Shown here piece by piece: positions 35,093 to 46,923 of a stretch of 64,000 nucleotides of DNA (positions within the stretch are counted from its first letter, which is position 1; each line of letters opens with the position of its first letter). The DNA comes from Dioscorea cayenensis subsp. rotundata. Its lineage: Eukaryota > Streptophyta > Magnoliopsida > Dioscoreales > Dioscoreaceae. The stretch covers positions 12,683,501-12,747,500 of the forward strand of contig NC_052474.1 in NCBI RefSeq assembly GCF_009730915.1. Reading direction: 5' to 3'. The notes beneath the pieces were generated by a model that ran no database searches, was not told the DNA's origin, and was given only the letters and a program-made list of their open reading frames with translations. Made by a program: the position numbers and the translations under genes.

Positions 35093-36626
35093 TGATAAGT
35101 GTCTAAATGTACGTATTTTAGTATATGTATTCCATATTTCTAGCATGTATTTTTATAAGAATTGATGCCCATTTTGTGCTTAATCGTGTGTTATTTGCTT
35201 TGCACGATACAATTTTATAAGAATTGATGCCCATTATGTGCTAAATCACTGTAGCTGCACTGTAGTACTTGGAGAGTATTCAAGTCAGAAATTGAACCAG
35301 GGTATATGGCCTCAATGCTGCCCGGGATGGAGCCCGGGATGATTACTGTAGCCGTGGAAGAGGATGAGTTGTTTGAAAGCATACTCGCTCAATGAGGTGC
35401 TTATTGAGCCAGTGTAGTTACTGTTTGAGAGCTTTTGTGCACCTTTGCCTACCCCAAATGGGCTCAATGAGGTCCTCAGTGAGCCAGTATACCACCTCAA
35501 TGAGGTCCTCATTGAGCCGATACACCACCCATGTAGAGGACAATTTGTGAGAGATGTTGGGGGTATATGAGGTTATCTTAAAGGGCATTTGAGGAACTTT
35601 TTGGAGGACTCTTGGCAGCCATTACTTGGGAGAGAAAAGGAGAATGAAGACATCATTCATGGGAGTGTTTTGGCTTGAGGCTTGGAGAGATCAAGAGCTT
35701 AAACTTCAAGGGGAGAGCTTCATCGTCAAAGGAGGAGGAGCATTCGGCCTTCCTTCGGTTAGAGAAATCATCATTCGGCCGCCATTCTTCATCATCATCA
35801 TCATTCAGACTAGTGAGTGTCATTTATGCATTTACTTCTTATTTTTGTTGAGTTTGAGATACTTGTTTGTATGATGGTACACTAGAACGCCAAGGCCACT
35901 GGATGTAGGTGAACCATGGGGGGTTCATCATGTATTTTGGTTACTACACTTATATTAGTAATGCATTGGTGTGATTTATGAAATGGCTTATTGTGTTTCA
36001 TGCCTAGAACTATTATGTGGAGAAATCCTTAGTTCTTGTTTGAGTTATACACGTAGACGTGACCTACTCGCGTGTACTAGATCGTTAATGAGCTAAAAGG
36101 GGTAATCTTTGACCAACATACTGAGAAATTGGATGTAGGTAGCCCCTCCGAACCATGAGGATAAACTTAGGTTAAGTGTATCCTTGTTTCGTGATCTCCA
36201 TTCATTTAATGCAATCATAGGGATATGATTAAGGAGAGATCCTTGTCATCATTTTGTACGGGATTAGGGTTTAACTGCTGAGAAATTGGGGTTGAACTAT
36301 TATTGAGGTCCGTCGGTCTAAATCACCTTTGCTATTTTATTCTTATGCATCCATACATCATGATGACCCCTCATGGGGATCTTCGTCCCTAGGCCTATTT
36401 TTATTATCATTGCTTTTGTGATCTCCTTGCTTGTCTTGGAATTGTTATACTTGTGGTCTATTTACATTCTTGCATGTATTAGAGTAGTATACTATGCTCA
36501 AGTTGTAAGGTTAGATAATAGGTAATGAATGAGTAATAGGAGATCCTTAGCCCCGTGGAATATGATCCTTTGGCCCTCGCTCAAGGTATTACTTGGTGAC
36601 CCGGTACACTTGCGGGCGATTAACCA
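35093..36626 (+). repeat. Element D 3' LTR
   Basis: TGATAAGTGT...TTAACCA, 1534 bp, followed by duplication AATAT. Serves as the empty-site reference for the insertion in the 5' LTR: the target reads CATAC near 36352. Relative to the 5' LTR it lacks about 80 bp of octamer-rich sequence and has a short local duplication (an AATTTTATAAGAATTGATGCCC phrase occurs twice near 35150-35240). Confidence 0.9.
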
Positions 36627-37281
36627 AATATCGGGCAAGAAAAGCTTCTACCATCTCCGCCCACGTAGTGATCGATGCGCAAGGTGATGAATGCAGCCCT
36701 CAACTTGATAGCATCATATGTAACACCATTAATCTTGAGCATGTCGCACACCTCCAAGAAGTTCTCTATGTGATTGTTTGAATCCTCATCGGCCAAACCA
36801 TTAAACTGTGATGACTGCTATAACATCTGGATGAAGCCTGGCTTGAGCTCAAAATTCTGAGCCATGATCGGTGGCCGCATAATACTAGACTGCGTGCCAA
36901 GAACTGCAGGTTTGGCATAATCTGAGAGTGTCCTTTACTGCTCATTCTATTTTGCCATATTATCAGACCCTTCAACTTCTATTTTAGCTTGATTAGACTA
37001 TTTTTTGCATAGGTTCTTTTCCCTTTCTATAAATTCTTCGTCCAATGTCCGAATCTTCTTCTTCAATGGTGCAGGTCTGGCATAACCAATGCCCAATGTC
37101 CGGATCTTCGTCCAAGAACTGCAGGTCTGGCATAACCTTTGGCTGTAACCAAAGAAAGGAAAACAAATCAAAATGATCGAAGAATAAGAAAGTCTGAGAT
37201 AGAACAAGTGATGAATAGCTAAAATAGCAAAGTGCAAAGTGTTTCCAAAATGCTTATTCCTCAACAATGGTGCCCAAAACT
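36627..37281 (-). pseudogene. Element C gag N-terminal part, leader and primer site
   Basis: Minus strand. Read from 37281: a degenerate primer site (TGGGCACCATTG, about 37259-37276), a leader like those of A and B, then gag with a short repeated block (an AACTGCAGGTCTGGCATAA-type phrase near 36900, 37065 and 37120), then FELKPGFIQML, QFNGLADEDSNNHIENFLEVCDMLKING and a small deletion that removes the LKGRAKQW block. The end of gag at 36632 joins 23904 in frame once element D is removed. Confidence 0.83.
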
Positions 37282-38660
37282 TGACACACCTCTTGCGAGT
37301 GTGTACCATAAGTGGATGGCTTGTCAAAGTAATAAAGTACCTTGGTGAATGGAAAATCATTTCTACAGTGAATAGTGATTATAAACACAAGAATTTCTAT
37401 TTAACTATGGTGAAGATGATTTAAAGTAATGTAAATAATATTGATGCACATAGAAATAAAAAGAACAAGAAGGAGACACAATAAAATGATAGGAGAGGCA
37501 ATCAATAGCAAGTGTGGCACCCGGACATTACTCACCCTAGGACTATTGCTTCAAGTTCAAGACCGATCATTATATCTCCTAACTGATGTTTAATGAGTCG
37601 TGGAAATCCTTAAACACACGGTCAAAAACCTAAGGTCAACTGTGACTAACCCTATACTATGCCCGGTAGAAAGGAATGCTCTCAACTGCTCACACTGTGC
37701 AAGGTTTAATAAAGCTCTAGAGACTCCAAGTGATAAACCTTATTACTTAATCTAGATCTAACCCTTTGGTCCAGGCGAAAACACCCTAGTAAAAATTAAG
37801 CCCCAGCACTAAAGATTATTTTAACGCTTCATACTGTTGTTTGTGCAACTAAGCCCCAGCAGATTTCTGTTGTTAGAACTTCACTCGATTGTGACCACAA
37901 AGAACTCTTCAAACATGGAGGTAAGATAAATCACACCAGAAGGGAAAGGGGACATTCTGCTACCTCTCGACTCACCCTCTCAACCCTCTCCAATCTAGGT
38001 TTGTCTAACCATCATGGTGTGTCACTAATCAACAAGGATTACCAAGATTGATTCTCAAACCTAGTGTCATTCTAAGGGAAAATCACTTCAACAAGTATGG
38101 AAGATTGAAACACAATTAGAACATCAATTAAAGAAAACATAATGAAAGGTCAATAAAACAAAATCATCCTAGGGTTTAAATGTCCACGCATCCACTAGGG
38201 GCTTAGCTCTCCATGGAGCAAGATATAATCAATAATGAAATTGAAAGTAAACATGTACAATCCATAAGTAAAACCCCTTTTTACTCCGTATCGATGGTCT
38301 TGTGGAGTAGCCTCATCTTCTCCAAAGGTTCCCTCATCAAGCCTAGGGCACACCTCGCTGAATCGATACTGACTAAAGCTCCCCCAATAACTATCTTCCA
38401 AATTAACACTGTGTTGAAGTCCGTAGAACCACTCTAAAAACCTTGCCAAAGCCTCTGCAAACCCTAGCCATGAGTGCCTTAAAGTTGGGGAGAAGATGTG
38501 AAAAAGATTGGAAAAGGATCCCTCAAAATGCCTCAAGTCGCGACTTAAATAGTACTGGAATCAGGCATCCACACAGCCGTGTTGAATTTCCACATGCCCG
38601 TGTGAATCTCTTTGAATCGAATTTTGAGTGCACCATGAACAGTAACTGCTACAATATTCT
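37282..38660 (-). repeat. Element C 5' LTR, truncated
   Basis: Minus-oriented LTR of the A/B family: its end (complement TGACACACC) is at 37282. It shows the usual LTR landmarks in reverse order, including palindrome remnants near 38570-38605 (CCACACAGCCGTGTTG, CACATGCCCGTGTG) and an octamer near 38645. It stops at about 38660, missing roughly the first 450 bp of a full LTR, where plus-oriented sequence of another family begins. Confidence 0.8.
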
Positions 38661-38664
38661 TGGA

Positions 38665-40061
38665 TTTCATACGGGCAACCATACGATCGTATAGATGGCC
38701 GCATGTAGTCGTGTAGAAGTTTCAGTATAGAAGAGTTATTGTAGCAAATTACTGTAACATATCACTGTAGCAACTTACATGAAATTCTAGGTGCTATAGT
38801 GCCTGTATGCTGATCGTGAGGCCACCCATAAGCAATCCCGAGATCACATTTAAAATGAGGATAAGGGCATTTTGGATGGTGTATTTGGTCATCCCTTCTC
38901 CACTATCATCCTCTAGAGCTTCAAGGCTGCGGGATAAGGTAGATTTGAGGGGCAAATCAGAGGGAGAAGAAGGTTTCACTCAAGGAGGAAGATCTTGGAG
39001 CTTTTCAGCATGGATCTGACAAGTTCTTCTCACTACCTTCTAGTCTTGATGTTAGGGGAGTTTGTTTTGAGCTTTGCTTTGCATCTCTTATCTTCTACAC
39101 TTGCTACTTTGTTGATGATGAACTAGACTCCCAAGGTCATAGGGCATCCGGTGAACCATGGGATGAACTTGCTTGTATAGATGCTTTGATTTACATTTAT
39201 GGCATTTGTGTGGTTTATGATCCTTTCTTGGTCCTCTTTGATGTGTTGCTTTGCATAAGAACTTTGCGATTCAACTTCTAGGTTGTACTTGGTGCGTGAC
39301 CATCACCCTTGTAATAGACACACCAAGTTTGGAGGGGATACATGTATGAATACATCATGACCATCGGGTACTTTATATCCCTCCAACCATTAGGGCTAGA
39401 CATAGGTTGAGTATTGTCCCTAATTAGAGATTTACCTGTGTGTATTGCAATCGTAGGAGTATTTGGCTGGAGAGATTCTGAGCCAATACTGCTATTGCAC
39501 TAGAGGTTATCACTGCGACCATCGGTATAATCTATTTTTTGATGTTTCTTGGTCCAACCACCATTGCCTTTGTAATTCTAGCATCTTTCTATCTTTGGTA
39601 GTCCCAAGGGGATCCTCGCCCGGGGATCTCTCACTTTCATTACTAATTGCTTCCTTAACATGCTTATGTAGTGAGCCTTAGTCCATATGTTTATAGTTTT
39701 CTCTATGTTATTTTCCTTATCTTGTTTTAATCATATAATTGGTAGACTTGATAGTGCCGACTAGAGGGAAGTAATAGCAGTTCTTGGGACCCTAGGGAAT
39801 ATGACCCCTGTCTTGTGCATAGGGTATTACTTGACGACCCGTGTGCTTGCAAATTACAATACAATCAAGTTTTTGGCGCCGTTGCCGGGAACTCCAAGAA
39901 TGCTATGAAAACCTTTAGCTCACTCCTCTAGTTGTTTATTTTAGCTTTTATAAATATTTGTCTTTCTATGTGTGTTTTACCATTTTGTGGATACTTATTT
40001 ATTTTCACTCTTTCGTTTTTTCTTTGATAGCTTATTTTTGTTTGTTTTGTTTATTTATACG
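38665..40061 (+). mobile_element. Element F: truncated LTR, primer site and leader
   Basis: Plus-oriented 3' part of an LTR of the H/I/J type (38665-39867) with the shared phrase GACCATCGGGTA and CTGTAGCA octamers near 38745-38790. Then primer site TGGCGCCGTTGCCGGGA (39874-39890) and about 170 bp of leader. It ends abruptly at about 40061 at the truncated LTR of element G. No coding sequence left. Confidence 0.8.
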
Positions 40062-42858
40062 AGGTTTAGATATTGCTTGATTGGAGAGGGTTGAGAGGAT
40101 AAGTCGAGAGGTAGCGGAGCATCCCTCTCCCCTTCGGTGTGATTTATCCTACCTCCATTTCCTTGAGTTGATGGCGGTTATAATAGAGTGAAGTTCTAGA
40201 GGATGAACTCCACTGGGGCTTAGTTGCGCGAGCAATAGAGTGAAGTGTTGAAGGGACTCTAGTATCTGGGGCTTAGATGCGACTAGGGGTGTTTCGCTTG
40301 GACCAAAGGGTTAGGTCTATACATAAGAAGAGAGTTTATCGCTTGGATTCCCTAGAACTCCATGTAACTTTACATAGTGTAAGATGTTGAGACTGAGTAA
40401 TTTCTCCTCCAGGACATAGTGCAGAGTTAGTCACGGTTGACGTTAGATTTGGGACCGTGTGATTAAGGATTTCCAAGACTCATTGAGCATTGATTAAGAA
40501 GTATAATAGTTGGTCTTGCACTTGAAACATTAATCCTAGGGGAACATTGCCCGAGTACCCCACTTCTATAGATTGCCTTACCTCTCACTTACTTTTGCCT
40601 TTCATTCTTGTTTCTTTTTATCTTTGTTTTCATTATATTTTATCAACACTATCATTGTTCACTTTCACGTGGTTATGTAGCAATTTAAGTATTTTTACTC
40701 CCTACTCCCTGTGGATACGATTCCCCACTCACCTAGGATTTATTACTCGACAAACCCGTGCACTTGTGGGTCACACGTAAGGGGCGTTGTCAAGTTTTTG
40801 GTGACGTTATTGGGGAGTAGGTGTTTAGAGATACTTTGCACTTTGCTATCTTAGCTATTCATTGAGTCTCTTTTAAATCTTCTTATCCTATTATCGTTCT
40901 AATTTTGTTTTCTTTCTTTTGGTACTGCTCCAAGTTATAACCCGAGGGAACCCTTCGATACTAATTAAAGGTGATCCTGAACTTGAACGTACACTGAGAA
41001 AAAAGGGTAAAGAACCTGTACAAGAACCACCAAATCTTGCAGAAGTGGAAGTTGAAGGATCTGACAACATGGCGGAATAGAATGAACAATAGAGAACACT
41101 CTGTAATTACGCCAAACTATCAATACTGGTGACACAATCTAGCATTGTGCGATCCTTGATTACAACTCCAAACGTCGAGCTGAAGCCACCATTCATCCAG
41201 AAGATACAGCAGTCAGTGCAGTTCAATAGTTTGGCCTATGAGGATCCAAATGATCACATTAAAAACTTCTTGGAAGTTTGTGACATGTTGAAGATCAATG
41301 GTATTATAGATGATGCTATTAGATTGAGGGCTTTCCTATTCTCTCTAAAAGGAAGAGCTAAGCAGTGGTTACATTCTTTACCACAAGCATCCATCACGAC
41401 ATGGAATGAAATGGTCGAAGCTTTTCTTGCAAGGTACTTTCCTCCGGGGAAATCGGCAAAGCTTCACAATGAGATATCTTCATTTGTTCAGATGGAGCTC
41501 GAGTCCTTGTTTGAGACATGGGAGCGATTCAAGGATCTTTTGAGGAAGTGCCCACAGCATGGATTTCCTGAATGGATGATCATTCAGACCTTTTACAACG
41601 GGTTGAATCCAAGTACATAACAACTTCTAGATGCCGCCGTAGGAGATACATTGCGGAATAAGACCCCCGATGAAGGCGCGACAATTAGTAGAAGAAATGG
41701 ACATGAATAGCTACCAAAGGAATGTAAGGGAAAGGAAGAAAGTGGCCGGACTCCATGAGATCAATGCGGTCACAGCATTGGTATCCCAAGTGGATGCATT
41801 GAGTAAGAAGTTGGATACTCTGACTTCTCCTAGATTGGCGGCCGTAACGAATTATGATGGATGCGGGGGAGGACATGCCCTAACCGATTGCCCGATAGCC
41901 ATTGGTGGTACTTCATCCGTTGAGAAAGTTGACTTTGTGGGTAATGTAGTGAGAAACCAAGGCAATCCTTATAGAAACACCTACAACTAGGGGTGGAGGA
42001 ATCACCCAAATTTCTTATGAAGTAACCTAGGGCAGCAAAATGCCATAGCATAGCCGGGTTTCAAACAACAACAACAAGCACCGAACATGGAAAATAGAAT
42101 TTCAGGTTTGGAGATCCGGATGACCGACTTAGAGAAAGCCTTGACTTGTGCAATCATCGAATACACAGTTCAAAGTGGTTGAGGCTACACTTTGTAACCA
42201 CACCGCTTCATTGCACAACCTTGAAAATCAAGTGGGGCAAATCGCGAAGTCTCTATCATAGAGACCACAAGGGAGCTTACCGAGTAACACCGAAACCAAC
42301 CCATAAGAGCATGTGAAGGTGATCACTCTGGGAAGTTTTCGTGAAGTTGAAGGTAGGCTTCCAAGCGAGAAGACCAATGTTGAAGCACTGGAGGCCGTAG
42401 AGGTTGAGAATGGAGCAACTAAGGAGAACGAGGTGGCACCCCCACCTTACAAGCCAAGAATCCTTTATCCCTTTAGATTGAAGAACGACCAAAATGATGA
42501 GCAATACAAAAAGTTCTTGGGTCTATTCAAGCAATTGAACATCAACATTCCTTTTGTGGAGGCATTGTCTCAATTGCCTCAGTATGCTAAGTTCTTGAAA
42601 GATCTATTGACAAACAAGAGGAAGTTGGAAGAAAGTGCATTGGTGATCTTAGATGCCTCTTGTTGGGTGGTCTTACAAAAGAATATGCCTAATAAGAAGA
42701 AAGACACAGGAAGCTTTATTATTCCGTGCAACATTGGCAACTTTGGTGAAGAGATGGCATTAGCAAACTCAGGGGCCAGTATCAATGTCATGCCATACTC
42801 TTTCTTTCAAAAGTTAGTCTTGGGAGATCCTATACCCACTCGGATGACTTTGCAATTG
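40062..42858 (+). mobile_element. Element G: truncated A/B-family element (partial LTR and gag-protease)
   Basis: LTR remnant 40062-40792, beginning mid-LTR (GAGGTTTAGATATTGC) and ending GTTGTCA, then a damaged primer site (TGGTGACGTTATTGGGGA, 40799-40816), leader and gag-protease. The element is cut at 42858, inside protease, by minus-strand element H. Close to element B in sequence but less decayed in gag. Confidence 0.85.
40955..42858 (+). pseudogene. Element G gag and start of protease, broken
   Basis: Athila gag. The N-terminal GDPELERTLRKK block at about 40970 is followed by stops, then an open capsid stretch 41129-41620 (NSLAYEDPNDHIKNFLEVCDMLKIN; LKGRAKQWLHSLPQASITTWNEMVEAFLARYFPP; FYNGLNPST). 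A stop and frameshift follow near 41620-41670, then ERKKVAGLHEINAV and a knuckle remnant (CGGGHALTDC, first Cys lost). A damaged stretch runs 41988-42310. From 42313 to 42858 it is open again: a linker, FKQLNINIPFVEAL, and the protease start, where the active-site motif reads ANSGASIN, so the catalytic Asp is changed to Asn. H interrupts after RMTLQL. Confidence 0.87.
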
Positions 42859-43915
42859 TGATGCATGATCCACAAGCGCACGAAGTCGTCAAGTAATACC
42901 TCTCATGCGAGCACGAGAGGGTCGTATTCCCTGGGCCCAAGGATCTACCCTTACTTGAAGGTTTGAACCTAGAGATTTCCTAAATTAGATCAACCCAATG
43001 GTCACATCAATTGACCCCTAATCCGGTATAAGTATTGATACGGAATTTCATCTGATCAAATCCTCATACGATTGCATTAACAAAGTGGGAATTCTGTAAT
43101 TAGAGCCAAAACACAACTTGGTCAAGCCCTAATGTTGGAGGGGTACAAAATACCCGATGGTCATGGCGTATTCATACATGAATCCCTTCCAAACTTTGTT
43201 TGTCTAGTACAACGGCGATGGTCAAGCTACCGAGTACAACTTAGGAGTTGGTTTACAGAGTTCTCATATAAGCAACACATCAAATGCACCAAGAATGAAT
43301 CACAAACACACAACATTTGCAATAAACAAAATTTGATCATCCAAATACACAAGTTCATCCAACACATCAAATGCACCAAGAATGAATCACAAACACACAG
43401 CATGCGGTGACCTTAGGGTCTACTCATCCATGCAAACAAATACAAACAATAGGTCCATGAAAACAATTACAAATCACATAAGAAAACTACCTCAAACAAT
43501 AGAAGTAAGATGACAAGCCAAGTTAGGTGGAAAGCTTCCACGTACGCCACAATCGGGGCGGCTTCCCTCGTCATCTACAAGCTCCCAAAGAAGAGATCGA
43601 TGAAGATCTAGCCAAACCAAGCTTCTCCCTTTGATTCCTCTTCTCCAAAATGTGAGATCTTGCTTCCTATGAACTGGTGGAAGTCGGCTCCAAGAACTCC
43701 CCAAAAAGCTTTCTCCCAAAACATCCCCATTTTGCCCTAGAAATTCAATCCAATATATACCCCGTCAGGTCCATACGGGCTCCATGCGGGTGCATGAAAC
43801 CCGTGAAGCTCACTGCCATTTTGCCCAGAAAACGTGTCGATACTACAATACTCAGCTATAGTGTTTTCTACAGTGTTTCTGCTACAGTACTGAGAGTTGT
43901 GAATTTCCAGCAAAC
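42859..43915 (-). repeat. Element H 3' LTR, missing its 5' part
   Basis: Complement of an LTR ending CATCA. It matches the I and J LTRs in reverse (including the GACCATCGGGTA phrase and CTACAGT octamers at 43850-43890). Similarity stops near 43915, where internal 3' region sequence resumes; the first 300 or so LTR bases and the polypurine tract are gone. A 53-bp phrase with CACATCAAATGCACC is tandemly duplicated at 43275-43400. Confidence 0.82.
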
Positions 43916-44938
43916 ATCAATGGCAACTCAAGAGTCCATTGGTTCACAGTCAATACTTTAGCTTCTAAGTGAATGCATGATAGAGTCCAGAAGAATAAGC
44001 ACTTTTTTTTCTTTTTTTTTTATGTCCGCCTAACGTAGATTGCACAAAATATGTTATAATCTTTCAGAGGGATGCACTTGCTGATTAGGCACAAGAGCCA
44101 CCCAACTTACTCGATTACAATCTACATAAACGGATTCTTGCTAAATTAGCAGAGGAATACTTATATAGACTAATTTTTTCATTTTTCTATTTTTTTTTTG
44201 AATTTTTTTTAAGATAACAAAATTATACATGTCTCTGAGCACCTTCATGCAAAATTTCACTTAAGGATAAACAAAAATGAACAAAAGAACCAAAAGCTCT
44301 TAAAAGACCATTGAGGGAAAAATTTACCACTCTAACACTTTAAATCAAAGCAGTGGGTTAGCTGGGGCAAATAAGGTAGAAGTTCTGTGTCAAAGTTGTG
44401 AAGAAAGCACTAGAGAGAAAACCTGACTTCCTTAAAGCACAAATAACACTACAACTCATTACTATCATTCATTCAAGCTAGGAGGTTCTTAACAATAAAT
44501 CCTAGCTGTCACTGGTGAAGTAAGCATGCAAATAACCCATCCCTACACCTAGAATCGTACATTGCCCTCAATGTACACTAATCAGCAGAACATGGTGTAG
44601 AATTCATAATAATTAAATGAAGCATGAATGGGAAGGGTAAAGAGACTGCCCCATTTGGTTAATGAAGATTGTATAGTGAAAGCGCAGTCAGTGGGCAACA
44701 AGGCTAGCGAAGAGTAAAGAAGATGGGGCACAATCTATGAAAGGTCCTACTAAAATAAGCAAGGCAATCATGACACTTAAGAAAATCAAAGGGGAAGGAA
44801 AACATACATATTAGGCAAAATAAAAGTAACACAAGCCTAGCAGGGAATGAATCCTTGCTAACAAAAGAGGTTCAACTAGCAAGCCACAAAACAATGCGAA
44901 ATACAAAACATAAACTCAAGTTCATAAAAGTCTTGCTC
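43916..44938 (-). other. 3' non-coding region of element H
   Basis: No ORF. Co-linear with 57485-58250 of element J (shared phrases such as GACATGTATAA and GGAGGTTCTTAA). Contains T-rich tracts (44005-44025; 44165-44215) and the secondary hairpin, arms GTACATTG (44557-44564) and CAATGTAC (44569-44576), next to the C-rich complement of the G-tract (44538-44550). Confidence 0.65.
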
Positions 44939-45960
44939 CTAGGCTGGGTGGTGGTCATCAGTAGGTGCAGAAGGTGCCAAGGATGTGGTAGTTCCTGAGG
45001 TGATGCCCGAGGATGAAGAAGACCCACACACGATAGAAAAAACTTCACGCATATCCCTTGCCAACTGTCTAAGTGTCACAGTATTCTCTTGATGTCCTTG
45101 ATGAAGGGAACAAATCTTGCCCTGAATCTCCTGAAGGAGAAGCTCAACTCGAGGTGGTGCATCGTCTGTCTCAGAATTGGACTGTGATGGAGAAGCAGTG
45201 ATGAACTCACATATGACTGAGTACCGGATAACGGCATATGTGTCACCACGTTTCTCCACCATCGCTGTGGAAACATAGTAGCCATCCCCAAGGGTGAAGA
45301 TCCACCAACAATGTGCATGTCCCGGGTGTGCTCGATCAAACCCATACCTCAAATCATACGTGTAATATACGTTCCAGTGAAAATAGATCCAAGGCGCGTG
45401 TAAGTACCCTGATGAACAAACAACTCGGCAAAGAGGTGACCAAGGTGGATCAGGTAACACTCAATGTTACTGTATAGCTTGAGTAAGTCGGAGCGTGTGA
45501 TTACCCCAGTGCTATCACCCTAGCCGCCAATGCCTCTACTTAAGAGCGCATGAACATATCGATGCGCGAGATTGTGAAGGCGAGATGCTTTCCTTGACTC
45601 ATTCTTGTGTCGCCCAGAGATTATATTTCAAAACCATGTGTGTGTCATGGTGGCCAGAAAATCTGTAGGAAGATGATGAAATGTGGGTGTGTTCACGAAT
45701 CCTGCATCATACAAGCCCAAGAAACAACCCAATTGTGTGTCACTAATGGTGCGCATTGTCCCAAAGACTTGGAAACTTATCCCGGACGGTCTTACTAACT
45801 CGATTGTGCTTAGGACCTCCAAGGTGAGCTCACGGTAAGCCGGATCATTAATTCAGAAAATTCTGTCCCAACCATACTGTATGGTGGTTGTAGAAAATTG
45901 GTCTAGGGGAAACTTATCCCGGACGTGGAGCTTCCGAAAATTTACAAATGAAGGAAAAAC
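44939..45960 (-). pseudogene. Element H env-like ORF, broken
   Basis: Minus strand. From about 45960: a WDRIF block with a stop, ELTLEVLSTIELV, FQVFGTMRTISDTQLGCFLGLYDAGF (ORF 45628-45822), stop, then RYVHALLSRGIGG with a stop near 45525, STGVITRSDLLKLYS, HLGHLFAELFVHQGTYTRLGSIFTGTYITRMIRGMGLIEHT (into 45345), then a frameshift near 45265 into a C-terminal segment ending at 44939 (LLLQEIQGKICSLHQGHQENTVTL, Ser/Thr-rich tail). Same order of motifs as in A and D. Confidence 0.78.
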
Positions 45961-46856
45961 TCTAAGAATTAAGTACACACCACATCACAACAACCATATA
46001 TGGCATTCACACTTGAAGAGCAAGAGAAACCCCCAACAAAACCCAAGTTTTGAGCAAAACCTTTAATTAGGGCTTGAAAGCTTAGAGTGAAGAGATCTGG
46101 TGAAAAAGATGGTAAAACTCCGATTAAATCCCAAGATTGAGTTTGAAAAATGGAGGAGAGGAGATTAGAGAAAAAAAAACCAAGAAAAATGGTGGATAAA
46201 TGAGGTAGAGTGAAAGAGAAATGAGACAAAGCAAGGTGGAGAAGATGGAAGATGGTGAAGAAAGAGAAAAGGGGAAAAACACCCGTTTAATGGGCTGCGC
46301 AACCTATGCGGGGCGCATGCGGGCGCATGGTTCCTGCAAGGTCTGGAAAGCCTGGCCCGTGAGGCTCACGGGCGCTATGTGGGCGCATGGTGCCGGTGAG
46401 GATTTCCGGCCGCGTGCGTTGCACGAGGCTGGGAACCTCACCGACGGTCTCGCAGGCGCATGTTGCCCATGAGTCCCTCGGGGCCACCGGGTTGTGGTCC
46501 TCATTGGGGGTGGGGGGGTCTCTTGCGCCGCCATGACGCTCGCAAGGCCCTGAAACCAGCCACAAGTGTCCATACGGGCCATATACAGCCCGTAAGGACC
46601 TGGAAAATCAAAAAATTGGCATGGTTCCTCTTGCAAACTCAATAAAATATGAATTACAACTTCTTAAATGTCGAAATAACAATAAAACACATCTAAACAA
46701 TACTAATTCAAGGCCAAAGACAAGCGAGGAAGCCTTAGCATTACTTGAGCACAACAACAAAAATACGAGCAACTCACAAACGTAAGCATTCAACCACAAC
46801 AAAGAAACTAAGCAACTAAAAGAAATATGAAAATTTAAAGACAATGAATTTAAAGA
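45961..46856 (-). repeat. Spacer of element H with GC-rich palindromes (46310-46610)
   Basis: Non-coding. 46310-46610 is GC-rich and carries inverted pairs of the CATACGGGC...GCCCGTA type (best near 46568-46596) and GGGCGCATG repeats. On the minus strand a CCCATTAAACGGG TATA-like box and a C/T-rich leader follow, as in I and J. Overlapping ORFs on both strands reflect GC content only. Confidence 0.6.
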
Positions 46857-46923
46857 CTTGGGTTACCTCCCAAGAAGCGCTTATTTACCGTCATTAGCTT
46901 GATGCACCTTCATTCTTACCTCA
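46857..46923 (-). promoter_or_regulatory. Splice-donor-like site and CTTGGG/CCCAAG hairpin after ORF1 (element H)
   Basis: Complement of TGAG|GTAAGAA at 46915-46923 and a perfect hairpin (arms CTTGGG and CCCAAG, loop GTTACC on the plus strand) at 46857-46874. Confidence 0.58.

Larger units (their letters stand above)
23905..36626 (+). mobile_element. Element D: Athila-type LTR retrotransposon, gag-protease and env-like ORF, no RT or integrase
   Basis: LTRs 23905-28437 (interrupted) and 35093-36626, perfect duplication AATAT at 23900-23904 and 36627-36631, lying in element C's gag. Without the 2.9-kb insert it is about 9.8 kb. Order: LTR, perfect tRNA-Asp primer site, gag-protease, AG|GTAAGT donor and hairpin, four 63-bp palindromic repeats, env-like ORF, two hairpin/G-tract modules, LTR. 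The gag-protease ORF ends at 31177 and the conserved post-pol module starts at 31304, so no room exists for RT or integrase. Confidence 0.93.

Noticed and set aside
46221..46642. Overlapping ORFs of 83-112 aa on both strands
   Set aside because: GC-rich palindromic block; no homology among frames or with the same block in I and J.
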